The notes beneath the pieces were generated by a model, which was not told the origin of the DNA, did not search any database, and saw only the letters and a list, made by a program, of their open reading frames with translations. A stretch of DNA of 64,000 nt from BOG-908 sp965198825. GTDB taxonomy: Bacteria; Pseudomonadota; Alphaproteobacteria; Acetobacterales; Acetobacteraceae. Below, one piece after another: positions 1-7,803 of this stretch (within the stretch, counting starts at the first letter, position 1; each line of letters opens with the position of its first letter). Position numbers and translations under genes: made by a program. Location of the stretch: the NCBI GenBank assembly GCA_965198825.1, contig CBDAQB010000003.1, positions 2,170,001 to 2,234,000 of the forward strand, written 5' to 3'.

Positions 1-1
1 A

Positions 2-823
2 GCGTCGCTGGCGGCCGGCCTCGGGGCTCCTTCTGCGCACGCGCAGACGAATCCCGACCTCGTGTCGCAGACCGAGTTGCGCGTATGCGCGGATCCGCAC
101 AACCTGCCCTATTCGAACGAAAAGCAGGAAGGGTTCGAGAACAAGATCGCTGAGCTGATCGGGAAGGAACTGAAACTTCCCGTCTCCTACACTTGGTTCC
201 CAGATAGTCAAGGTTTCGTTCGCGCAACCATTCTGAAGAACCGGTGCGACGTGATCATCGGGACAGTCGCCGGCATGGGCGATCTGTCCACGACAGACCC
301 GTATTATCACACGGGCTATATGATGGTGACGCGTGAAGACGCGCATCTGCCCACGAACAAGATCGACGACCCCTCGCTGTTCGGCAAGCATATCGGGTTG
401 ATCGCAGGCACGCCGCCGACCGACCTCGTGGTGCAGAACCAGATGATGGATAATACCGCCATCTACCCGCTGGTGGTCGATACGCGCGTGGATCAACCGG
501 CGCATGACATGCTCAAGGACATCATCAGGACGCATGTCGGTGTCGGCCTACTTTGGGGTCCTTATGCAGGGTACTACATCAAACATGACCATCTGCCGCT
601 GCACGCGGTGTTCATGGATCCTGAGTCGAGCAAGGTCCGGCTCGATTATCACATCGCCATGGGCGTGCGCATGTCGGATAACGAGTTCCGCCGGAAGCTG
701 AACAGCATCATCACCAAGGACAGGCCGCAGATCACCGCGATCCTGCAGGACTATGGCATTCCGTTGCTCGATGAGCAGGGCAAGCCGATTGCCGCACCGC
801 CAACCACTGCCACGCCTGGCTAG
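2..823 (+). CDS. XoxJ/MxaJ-like periplasmic binding protein (5' end outside window)
   Basis: This is the family of quinoprotein-dehydrogenase-associated periplasmic solute-binding-like proteins (XoxJ/MxaJ). They act in the periplasm with PQQ methanol/alcohol dehydrogenase and its cytochrome. The frame is open from base 2 and begins inside a signal peptide ending in SAHAQ, so the true start lies upstream of the window. A GTG at 62 would cut off the signal peptide and is unlikely to be the start. The mature protein starts with the family-like RVCADPHNLPYSN and has the two-lobe binding-protein composition to its end. The next gene overlaps its 3' end, so the two are probably co-transcribed. The expected xoxF and xoxG would lie just to the left and cannot be seen. 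Confidence 0.85.
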   Translation, partial: ASLAAGLGAPSAHAQTNPDLVSQTELRVCADPHNLPYSNEKQEGFENKIAELIGKELKLPVSYTWFPDSQGFVRATILKNRCDVIIGTVAGMGDLSTTDPYYHTGYMMVTREDAHLPTNKIDDPSLFGKHIGLIAGTPPTDLVVQNQMMDNTAIYPLVVDTRVDQPAHDMLKDIIRTHVGVGLLWGPYAGYYIKHDHLPLHAVFMDPESSKVRLDYHIAMGVRMSDNEFRRKLNSIITKDRPQITAILQDYGIPLLDEQGKPIAAPPTTATPG

Positions 824-1340
824 GCGCGCCGCCTGGCTCGTTCTTGCGCTACTGTCGGGCGCTGCCGTTCCGGAGCCCGACAGCTACCGCCAGGATGATT
901 ACCGCGCGCCAGTACCTGACACGCTGAAGGGCGCCACCGTTCTGCACACGCAGGCGCTGGCCAACCTGCTGGCGCATGGCGGGGCAGTTCTGATCGATGT
1001 CATATCAGCAGCCCGGCCGCCTCCAGACCGTCCCGCTGGATCACCCTGGATGCCCCTGCCACGGCGCGATATTCCCGGCAGCATCTGGATGCCGGATGTC
1101 GGACGTGGGGCGATCTCGCCGGCTTTGAACGCCTGGTTCGCAAATCATCTCCGTGCAGCCGTCGATGCCCACCCGTCCCAGCCGGTGGTGTTCTACTGCC
1201 TGTCGCATTGCTGGATGAGCTGGAATGCCGCACGGCGTGCGGTGATGCTCGGCATACCGCATGTGGCCTGGTATCCCGACGGGAGCGACGGTTGGGAGGC
1301 GGCCGGGCATTCCCTGGCTGTGGCATCACCGGAGAAGTAG
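753..1340 (+). CDS. PQQ-dependent catabolism-associated CXXCW-motif protein
   Basis: The protein has 195 residues and a rhodanese-like layout. The diagnostic CLSHCW motif (CxxCW) is followed by MSWNAARR near residue 150. Members of this family accompany PQQ alcohol dehydrogenases and are exported; their exact role is not settled. A hydrophobic stretch near residues 27-38 (WLVLALLSGAAV) looks like a signal peptide. The ATG at 753 gives a long N-region, and an in-frame ATG at 768 is an alternative. The gene overlaps the end of the XoxJ-like gene by about 70 bases in another frame, which supports one operon. An A/T-rich inverted repeat follows directly. Confidence 0.8.
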   Translation: MAFRCSMSRASRLPHRQPLPRLARRAAWLVLALLSGAAVPEPDSYRQDDYRAPVPDTLKGATVLHTQALANLLAHGGAVLIDVISAARPPPDRPAGSPWMPLPRRDIPGSIWMPDVGRGAISPALNAWFANHLRAAVDAHPSQPVVFYCLSHCWMSWNAARRAVMLGIPHVAWYPDGSDGWEAAGHSLAVASPEK

Positions 1341-1455
1341 GCAGCAAGAGCGAAAAACCTTTGGGAGTTTCGGCCGGGCCTTTCGACAAGCGTGGTCCCA
1401 GGTCGTAAAAGTTTTTTGCTTCTTTTCTTCAAAAAAGAAGACCTTGCTTCCTTAG
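1341..1455. repeat. A/T-rich inverted-repeat element, copy 1 (left arm decayed)
   Basis: The right arm at about 1407-1440 carries the shared core TTTTTTGCTTCTTTTCTTC followed by A6GAAG. The left arm near 1350-1364 (GAAAAACCTTTGGGAG) is degenerate. The spacer resembles that of the copy at 4500, with GGCCGGGC and GGTCCCA in the same order. It lies between the CXXCW gene and the FIST gene and may act as a terminator. Confidence 0.7.
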
Positions 1456-1461
1456 GCCATC

Positions 1462-2637
1462 ATGACAGTCCAGACGAAGATCCGCCCAGGCATACAGCGC
1501 GCCATCACCACGGCTTCCGATCCCGTGGAGGCGGCAGAGGCCTTGCGCGCGGCGCTGTGGCATCCGGATTGTTGCCTGGTGCTGCTGTTTATTTCGCCGG
1601 ACCGCGATCTGGCGGCGCTGGCCCCTGCCCTAGCGCGGGCATTCGAGGGCGTGCAGGTGGCCGGGTGCACGACGGCAGGGGAGATCGGGCCCGGCGGGTA
1701 TGCGGCGGGGTCGATCGTGGGGATCGCCCTGGCGGCGCCGGAGTTCGCGGCGGCGGTTGGATTGATCGAGGATCTGCATGGATCCGATGCGGCGGCGATG
1801 CAGGCGGTGGTGCGCCGGACGCGATTGGCGATCCATGACGCCGCACCTTGGGCACGTCATGAGAATCTGTTTGCCATGACGCTGATCGACGGGATGTGCG
1901 GCCGGGAGGAAGTGGTGATCAGCGCTGCCTACGGGGCGCTGGCAGGAATCCCGATACGCGGCGGGTCGGCGGGCGACGGGATGCGGTTCGACCGGACTTT
2001 CGTGCTGCACGAGGGCGCGTTCCTGCGCCATTGCGCACTTGTCATCGTGGTGGCGAGCCGGCGGCGGTTCCTGGCCTTCAAGACCGAGCATTTCGTGCCT
2101 GGCGAGGAGAAGACGGTAGTGACGGGGGCGAATCCGCAGAGGCGGATCGTTACCGAGATCAATGCCGAGCCGGCGGCGTTGGAGTACGCGCGGATTACGG
2201 GGCTGGATCGGGCGGCTCTGACGCCTGCGGATTTCGCGACGCACCCGATGGTGGTGCGCATCGGAGACCAGAGTTTCGTGCGCGCCATCAGGCGGGTGAA
2301 TGCCGATGACAGTCTGTCGTTCCTGTGTGCCATCGATGAAGGCGTGGTGCTGACTGTGGCGCGCGGGCTCGACCTGGTGCGCAACCTGGAGAGCACGTTC
2401 GAGGGGATCACGGCCGAGATCGGGCAGCCGGAGCTGGTGATCGCATTCGACTGCATTCTTCGCGGATTGGAGATGGACCAGAACGGATTGCGGGCGCAAG
2501 CAGGGCGCGTGGTGGAGCGCAACCATGCTGTTGGTTTCCTGACCTACGGCGAGCAATATGATTCGATGCATGTGAACCATACCTTCACCGGCATCGCGAT
2601 CGCGGCGGCGGCTCCGGAGAACGCGCACGATGCCTGA
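1462..2637 (+). CDS. FIST-domain sensory protein (NosP-like)
   Basis: The protein has 391 residues made of a FIST_N domain (GCTTAGEI near residue 70, GGSAGDG near 170) and a FIST_C domain ending in GFLTYGEQY...NHTFTG, with no membrane segment. FIST proteins are small-molecule input modules. In Pseudomonas the FIST protein NosP binds haem, senses nitric oxide and controls the adjacent hybrid kinase NahK. The same pairing is seen here: this gene overlaps the next (a hybrid histidine kinase) by 8 bases. The NO/haem role is inferred from synteny and family, since a haem ligand cannot be verified by eye. The start is the first ATG after the repeat. Confidence 0.85.
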   Translation: MTVQTKIRPGIQRAITTASDPVEAAEALRAALWHPDCCLVLLFISPDRDLAALAPALARAFEGVQVAGCTTAGEIGPGGYAAGSIVGIALAAPEFAAAVGLIEDLHGSDAAAMQAVVRRTRLAIHDAAPWARHENLFAMTLIDGMCGREEVVISAAYGALAGIPIRGGSAGDGMRFDRTFVLHEGAFLRHCALVIVVASRRRFLAFKTEHFVPGEEKTVVTGANPQRRIVTEINAEPAALEYARITGLDRAALTPADFATHPMVVRIGDQSFVRAIRRVNADDSLSFLCAIDEGVVLTVARGLDLVRNLESTFEGITAEIGQPELVIAFDCILRGLEMDQNGLRAQAGRVVERNHAVGFLTYGEQYDSMHVNHTFTGIAIAAAAPENAHDA

Positions 2638-4501
2638 CGTGGGTCAGGCGGCGAACCTCGATGTCGCGGCGCTGGCGCGCGAGAATGCAAAGCTGCGCAA
2701 GATCAACGGGTCGCTGATGGCGGCGATCGAGCGCGGCGCGCATCTGCATGGCAGCGGGTTTGCGCTGTTCCAGACGGCGGCGGCGCTGGGCAACCAGGTG
2801 CAGGAGCGGACGGCGGCGCTGACCACGGCGTTGCGCGAGCTCGAGCGGGTGAACGCGGCGCTGAAAGCCGCGAAAGACGAGGAAGGCCAGGCGCGCGAGC
2901 GGCTGGTTGCCGCCATCGAGGCGATCAACCAGGGGATCATCCTGTGCGACGCAGATGACCGGGTGGTGATCGCCAACCGGCGCTACCGCGAGGTTTGGGG
3001 CGATCTGCCCGCCGAGCCTGGCACGCCGTTCGAGGCGGTGGTGGCAGCGGCAGGCCGGAACATCGTTCTGCCCGACGGCGTGGCGAGCTGGAGCGAGTAC
3101 CGGCTTTCGAAACATCAGAACCCGGGCGAGCCTTTTGTGGTGCAGTTCCAGGAGGGCGTCTGGCTGCAGATTTCCGAACGGCGCATGGCCGGCGGGGGCA
3201 CGGTGTCGCTCTACACCGACATTACGGGCGTGAAGCTGGAGGAGGAGCGGCGGCGCGAGCGCGAGGTTGTCGAGGCGCTGCGCGAGGCGAACGAGAGCCT
3301 GGAGCGGCGGGTGGCGGACCGTACGGCGGAGCTGCTGCAGGCAAATATAGAAATGATGGCAGCCAAGGCGGAGGCCGAGCAGGTCAATCTGGCGAAGACA
3401 AAGTTTTTTGCCGCCGCCAATCACGACCTGCTTCAGCCGCTGGCGGCCGCGCGGGTGTTTGCTTCCGCCTTGAGCGAGCGGCGGTTGTCGCCGCCCAACC
3501 GGGAGCTGGTTCGGCACGCGCTGTCGGCGCTCGACTCGGTAGATGATTTGCTGACAGCGCTGCTGGATGTGGCCAAGCTCGATGCGGGCGTGGTGCCGGC
3601 CTCGCCTTGCAGCTTCGCGCTGGCGGACGTTCTGAAGCCGGTGGCCGAGGAATACCGCATGATCGCGGCACGGCGGCGGCTTCGCCTGCGGGTGTTTGCC
3701 GGCGACGTGGTGGTGCAGACGGATCCGAAACTGCTCTCGCGCGTGCTGCGGAACCTGATTTCCAATGCGCTGCGCTACTCGACTCGCGGCGGGGTGCTGA
3801 TCGGGCATCTGCGGCATGCGGAAGGTGTCCTCGTCGGCGTTTGGGATACCGGTATCGGAATCGCGGCCGAGCAGCAGGATGAGATCTTCGAGGAATTTCG
3901 GCGGCTGCCGCCTGGGCAGGATTCAACCGATCGTGGGGCGGGACTCGGCCTGTCGATCGTCAGGCGTATCAGCCGAATGCTGGGACATCGGCTCGTCGTG
4001 CGGTCCATGCCCGGGCGAGGCAGTTTCTTCGGCGTGGTTCTGCCTGTGAGCGATGCGCCGGCGGTGTGCCTGCGGCGGCCTTCGTCACTGCCCGAGCCGA
4101 CCGGAGGACCCAGCTCGTTGCGGGGACGAACGGTTCAGCTGATCGACGACGAGCCGCATATCGTCGAGGGACTCGGCGTGCTGCTGGGCGGGTGGGGCAT
4201 GAAGATTCGCGGGGCCCGGTCGGCGGCCGAGGCGCTGCAGTCGGCCGATGCGGCGACGGCGCCGGAACTGATCATTGCGGATTATCATCTGGAGAACGGC
4301 GTCACCGGTCTCGATGCGATCGCGACGTTGCGGCGGCGTTGGGGCGATGTGCCGGCGGTGGTGGCCACCGCGGATTATACCGAGGAGGTGGCGTCGCTCG
4401 TGGCTGGAGCGGGGCATCATTTGATGCATAAGCCGGTTCGGCCTGCTCGATTACGCAGCCTTATCACGCATGTGCTGACGGCTTTGCCTTTCGAGGCTTA
4501 G
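2630..4501 (+). CDS. Hybrid sensor histidine kinase (NahK-like)
   Basis: The soluble 623-residue kinase starts with a coiled coil (about 10-95), then a PAS-like domain (about 95-205), a second coiled coil and a HisKA domain. The phospho-acceptor His is at about 265 in AANHDLLQPL. The HATPase_c domain follows, with the N box at NLISNALRYS and G boxes at DTGIGI and GAGLGLSI. A C-terminal receiver has the acceptor Asp at about 551 in IIADYHL and Lys in HKPV. There is no transmembrane segment, so the input signal probably comes from the FIST protein, whose gene overlaps this one. The likely output is the convergent LuxR-type regulator, as in the kinases that govern PQQ-ethanol oxidation in Pseudomonas. 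Partner assignment is inference. Confidence 0.88.
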   Translation: MPDVGQAANLDVAALARENAKLRKINGSLMAAIERGAHLHGSGFALFQTAAALGNQVQERTAALTTALRELERVNAALKAAKDEEGQARERLVAAIEAINQGIILCDADDRVVIANRRYREVWGDLPAEPGTPFEAVVAAAGRNIVLPDGVASWSEYRLSKHQNPGEPFVVQFQEGVWLQISERRMAGGGTVSLYTDITGVKLEEERRREREVVEALREANESLERRVADRTAELLQANIEMMAAKAEAEQVNLAKTKFFAAANHDLLQPLAAARVFASALSERRLSPPNRELVRHALSALDSVDDLLTALLDVAKLDAGVVPASPCSFALADVLKPVAEEYRMIAARRRLRLRVFAGDVVVQTDPKLLSRVLRNLISNALRYSTRGGVLIGHLRHAEGVLVGVWDTGIGIAAEQQDEIFEEFRRLPPGQDSTDRGAGLGLSIVRRISRMLGHRLVVRSMPGRGSFFGVVLPVSDAPAVCLRRPSSLPEPTGGPSSLRGRTVQLIDDEPHIVEGLGVLLGGWGMKIRGARSAAEALQSADAATAPELIIADYHLENGVTGLDAIATLRRRWGDVPAVVATADYTEEVASLVAGAGHHLMHKPVRPARLRSLITHVLTALPFEA

Positions 4502-4632
4502 GAAGGAAGCACTTCTTTTTTGAAAAAAAGAAGCAAAAAACTTTTGGACCTTGAGGCCGGGCGTTTCCACGATCTCGGTCCCACATCGCAAAAGTTTTTT
4601 GCTTCTTTTTTTCAAAAAAGAAGTGCTTCCTA
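4500..4632. repeat. A/T-rich inverted-repeat element, copy 2 (intact)
   Basis: This is a near-perfect inverted repeat. The left arm (about 4500-4546) starts AGGAAGCACTTCTTTTTTG. The right arm (about 4589-4632) is its exact reverse complement, ending AAGAAGTGCTTCCTA, with a spacer of about 45 bases. Each arm also folds on itself (CTTCTTTTTT with AAAAAAAGAAG). It lies between two convergent genes, the kinase and the response regulator, where it can serve as a bidirectional terminator. Confidence 0.85.
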
Positions 4633-5286
4633 CCCCTGTCTCGTTGCGTAAAGCGCCGCCTGAATCCGGCTGCGGAGATTGAGCTTGCGCAGAATGGCGG
4701 TGACGTGCGCCTTCACCGTGCTTTCTGAGATATCCAGCTCGTAAGCAATAATCTTGTTGGCCTTGCCTGCGGAGATCATTTCCAGCACGCGGCGCTGCTG
4801 CGCCGACAAGGCGGCCACGGCCGCCTGCCGGGCGCCGGCGGCACTCTCGCCTGGGCTTTCGTCCGGCATGCTGATTTCGCCGGCGAGCACGGCGACGAGG
4901 GCGGTGCGCATGCCGTCGCGCGAGAGGGATTTGGGGATGAACCCGGCGGCGCCGCAGCCGATGGCCTGGTCGATCGTTTCGCGGTCTTCCTTGCCGGAAA
5001 CGATGACGACCGGCGTTGCAGGCGCTTTGCGACGCAACGAGAGGAGGCCGGCCATGCCGTTCATGCCGGGCATGTTCACATCCAGCAGGATGAGTTCGAA
5101 GTCGGTGCTGGCGAGCGCCTCTAGCGCTTCGTCCACGCTGCCGACTTCGACGACGCGCGCCAGAGGAAGGGTGGAGCCGACGATTTGAGCCAGCGCGTCG
5201 CGGAAGAGCGGATGGTCGTCGGCGATCAGGACAGCGCCGCTTGGCGGCGACGCGGTGGCGGCGAGAGCATGAGCACCCTGGATCAT
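4630..5286 (-). CDS. Two-component response regulator, NarL/LuxR type
   Basis: The protein has 218 residues: a receiver domain followed by a LuxR-type HTH. The acidic pair is DD at 23-24, the phosphorylated Asp is about 69 in LILLDVNMPG, and the conserved Lys is about 119 in GFIPKS. The C-terminal helix-turn-helix reads ANKIIAYELDISESTVKAHV. It resembles the ErbR/AgmR and ErdR regulators of PQQ-dependent alcohol oxidation. It faces the hybrid kinase across a shared inverted repeat and is divergent from the porin gene, so it may control that gene across the 266-base interval. The stop codon falls inside the repeat element. Confidence 0.85.
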   Translation of the reverse strand: MIQGAHALAATASPPSGAVLIADDHPLFRDALAQIVGSTLPLARVVEVGSVDEALEALASTDFELILLDVNMPGMNGMAGLLSLRRKAPATPVVIVSGKEDRETIDQAIGCGAAGFIPKSLSRDGMRTALVAVLAGEISMPDESPGESAAGARQAAVAALSAQQRRVLEMISAGKANKIIAYELDISESTVKAHVTAILRKLNLRSRIQAALYATRQG

Positions 5287-5552
5287 GAGACGACGCTAAC
5301 CCCGGAAGGCCGGGAGCGCCATGCGACAAAATGCTCATAGTTGAAGGGCCTGCGAGGCAGTGTGCATCGGCGCAACAGTGCGACACTTCCGACGAAGGTC
5401 TCAGTCTTGAAGGTCTGAAAACCATCGCCAGCGGGCAAAACTCGTCCTAAGAGTTTGGTATGCGTCGCAACGATGCGATCGGTTACCGGTCGATTTTGCG
5501 CTGCACTGCGTCATTACGGGACCATGTGAAACGTGGCCCAGGGGGGGGAAAC

Positions 5553-7115
5553 ATGAAGAACTACCGGGCAGTCTTGCTCGCATCGACTTTGCTGCTGCTT
5601 CCAGCCGTTGCGAGCGCCGACGAATATACCGACTTGCTCGATATCCTGAAGGCCAAGGGTAGCCTGTCGTCCTCCGAATATAGTTCGTTGATGGCGAAGC
5701 ACATGCATAATGCGCGTGCGACGAAAGGCCGCCGCGGGCAGACGACGCAGCTTTATGCAGCGCCTGAGGAAGAGCAGCCTTCGGCGTCCGCGCGCCAGGC
5801 GGCGATCGATGCGGCTGCCAGTGCGGCGGCGGCACAGGCCGCGATGCGCCAGAGCCAGACGATGATGACGCAGATGGAGAACGATCCGGGCATCGTTCAT
5901 GCCGAGCCGTATAAGCTTGGGTCGGGCGTGACCATACGCGTGGGCGCAGTGGATTTGAACTTCTCTGCTATCGTCAACGGTTTCTACACCTACTCCAGCG
6001 CGGACCGTGCAACGCCTGGCACCGCGGTGGGCGGTGGCCTTGCCGATGCGAGCGGCTTCGACTCGTCCGCTATCCGTAACGGCCTGCTGCCTGGCGCCTT
6101 CATCGCGTCCGCCAGCACGACGCAGGCGGGCATCGATGTATCGGCGGTGTTCGGCATGTATCCTGGCCTGAACAGCGCCAGTGTCGGATTGCTGAACGCG
6201 AACAACGGCGGCACGTCCACGGCACTCGGCACTTCGGGCGTCGATTTCCGTAAGACATACATGACGTTCGGCACGAAAGAGCTTGGCACCATCAAGATCG
6301 GCCGCGACATCGGCATCTTTGGATCCGACGCCATCCTGAACGACGCCACGCTGCTGAGCGTGGGTTCGTCTGGCAACAACGCCGATCCTGCCAACACCTC
6401 GCTCGGCCGCATCGGCGTCGGTTACATCTACACCGACTTCATGCCGCAGATCACCTACATCAGCCCGATCTTCGCCGGCTTCCAAGGCACGGTCGGCATG
6501 TTCCAGCCGCTGAACGAGTTTGCCTTCGCGGGCGCCAATCTTTCGGGCACCGCGACGGCGCACAATGTTCCGTTGTTCGAAGGCAAGGTCACCTACGACG
6601 CCAAGTTCAGCGGTGTAGCAGCCCATGTCTGGGCCGGCGTGATGACGCAGCCGCAGCAGAACATTCAGGGCGTCGGCGATCTCGATCCGAACCCGGGCGG
6701 AAGCAAGGACACGGTTGCCGGCGAAGCAGGCGCCAAGCTCACCATTGGGCCGTTTGCCGCAACCGGTTACTACTACCGTGGCAAGGGTGTCGGCACGACA
6801 GGCAAGTTCTTCGACGGCATCGCGCCGAACGGCGAGCTGCGTGACTCCGAGGGCTTCTATGCCCAGGGCGCCTATAACATCACGCCCAAGCTGAAGCTGG
6901 TCGGCAGCTATGGCGAGAGTTCGCTCTATGAAGCGCCTGGCGAGTTCACACCAAATCTCGTTCGCCGCAACTCGAGCGAGATCGGTGCCGGCTACTTCAC
7001 CCTTACCGATTGGGTGACGCTGGTTGCCGAGTATGCGCATGAAGAGGCGACATCGCATGGGCCGAACCAGGCGCATTCGAACGCCTTCACGGCGGGTGCT
7101 ATTCTCTTCTACTAA
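5553..7115 (+). CDS. Outer-membrane porin-like protein
   Basis: A signal peptide (residues 1-21, ending AVASA) precedes an Ala/Gln-rich, probably coiled-coil segment near residues 70-110. A barrel-like remainder with alternating hydrophobic and polar residues follows. The last residue is an aromatic Tyr (AGAILFY), as in outer-membrane beta-barrels. At 520 residues it is larger than classical trimeric porins. The chosen ATG at 5553 lies behind a G-rich Shine-Dalgarno region (GGGGGGGAA) and gives a clean signal peptide; the frame is open further upstream to 5460 without sense. A strong terminator follows. The substrate is unknown. Position suggests it serves the PQQ/C1 locus under the adjacent regulator. 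Confidence 0.75.
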   Translation: MKNYRAVLLASTLLLLPAVASADEYTDLLDILKAKGSLSSSEYSSLMAKHMHNARATKGRRGQTTQLYAAPEEEQPSASARQAAIDAAASAAAAQAAMRQSQTMMTQMENDPGIVHAEPYKLGSGVTIRVGAVDLNFSAIVNGFYTYSSADRATPGTAVGGGLADASGFDSSAIRNGLLPGAFIASASTTQAGIDVSAVFGMYPGLNSASVGLLNANNGGTSTALGTSGVDFRKTYMTFGTKELGTIKIGRDIGIFGSDAILNDATLLSVGSSGNNADPANTSLGRIGVGYIYTDFMPQITYISPIFAGFQGTVGMFQPLNEFAFAGANLSGTATAHNVPLFEGKVTYDAKFSGVAAHVWAGVMTQPQQNIQGVGDLDPNPGGSKDTVAGEAGAKLTIGPFAATGYYYRGKGVGTTGKFFDGIAPNGELRDSEGFYAQGAYNITPKLKLVGSYGESSLYEAPGEFTPNLVRRNSSEIGAGYFTLTDWVTLVAEYAHEEATSHGPNQAHSNAFTAGAILFY

Positions 7116-7140
7116 GCTACCTCTAAAGGCCTAGCCGCCA

Positions 7141-7170
7141 CGCCGCTCCTTCGGGAGCGGCGTTTTTTTT
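7141..7170 (+). terminator. Rho-independent terminator of the porin gene
   Basis: A perfect 9-bp G/C stem (CGCCGCTCC / GGAGCGGCG) closes on a TTCG tetraloop and is followed by eight T residues. It begins 25 bases after the porin stop codon. Confidence 0.95.
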
Positions 7171-7494
7171 GCGAAAACTTCACCGCCGCCGAAAGAGCCG
7201 CCTGTTCGAGATCGTTGCAGTTCGGCGGCGATCAAGGAAAAGCTGGTCTCGATCCGCAAGGCGGAGGGGGATTGGGGCGCCGAGTCGGACGAAGAGCAAT
7301 TTGCCAAGGCGGCAAGCGCGGTCAAGGAAGTTTATGGCGTCGGCTCGACGGCAGAGCTGGCCAGCCGGTTCAAGCAGATGACCGCCGATGTGAATGCGGT
7401 GGTGCGAGCGGCCTTCACGGCGCGGGGAGGAATGTGCGCAGGGAAGGACGAGATGGCTGCCTATGTGAAGGGAATTACACCCGAGGCTGCTTAA
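7171..7494 (+). pseudogene. Possible coding remnant without a start codon
   Basis: From 7171 one frame stays open to TAA at 7492 and reads as ordinary coding sequence (for example DEEQFAKAASAVKEVYGVGS and later GITPEAA). It lacks an ATG, GTG or TTG near its beginning, and it begins directly in the T-run of the porin terminator. It may be the C-terminal piece of a gene whose front has been deleted. I do not recognise the family. Without it, this 340-base gap between the porin and fdsD holds nothing visible. Confidence 0.35.
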
Positions 7495-7509
7495 TATCAG
7501 GCGGGCGAG

Positions 7510-7803
7510 TTACGGCCCGCCGGGTTTCTTCTGCTCGTGGGTTGAGCTGTCGTCGTCGGGGCCGACGGGAATGTCGTGGTGAATGTCGTCGAGGTGGGCG
7601 ACACCGGCGCGGGCTGCGTCGTTGAGGCCCTCGCCGCCCGCTTCCAGGTGGTCCTTGATCCGGTCGCGCATGCCGGGCGTCCAAAACTTGTGCAGGTGCT
7701 GGGCGACGGCCTGGCCGGCGTTGCCGCGGCGCTGGCTCCCGAAGAAGGTGCCGATCTGGTTGGCCATGATGACCAACCGATCGGCGGACTCCACGTGGCT
7801 CAT
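7510..7803 (-). CDS. fdsD: Formate dehydrogenase delta subunit FdsD
   Basis: The protein is small (97 residues) and matches the FdsD family: an N-terminal helix with LVIMANQIGTFF, then AGQAVAQHLHKFWTPGMR. FdsD is needed to form active NAD-dependent molybdenum formate dehydrogenase, probably helping cofactor insertion. Its ATG overlaps the fdsA stop (ATGA), so it is the last gene of the fds operon. In Cupriavidus-type operons fdsC (FdhD-like sulfurtransferase) sits between fdsA and fdsD; here it is absent. Confidence 0.88.
   Translation of the reverse strand: MSHVESADRLVIMANQIGTFFGSQRRGNAGQAVAQHLHKFWTPGMRDRIKDHLEAGGEGLNDAARAGVAHLDDIHHDIPVGPDDDSSTHEQKKPGGP

Noticed and set aside
1630..3817. 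Long antisense frames opposite the FIST and kinase genes
   Set aside because: They are Arg/His-rich shadows of well-recognised genes.
5514..7076. Antisense frame of 520 codons opposite the porin
   Set aside because: It is a shadow frame; the plus-strand porin has a signal peptide, an aromatic end and a terminator.
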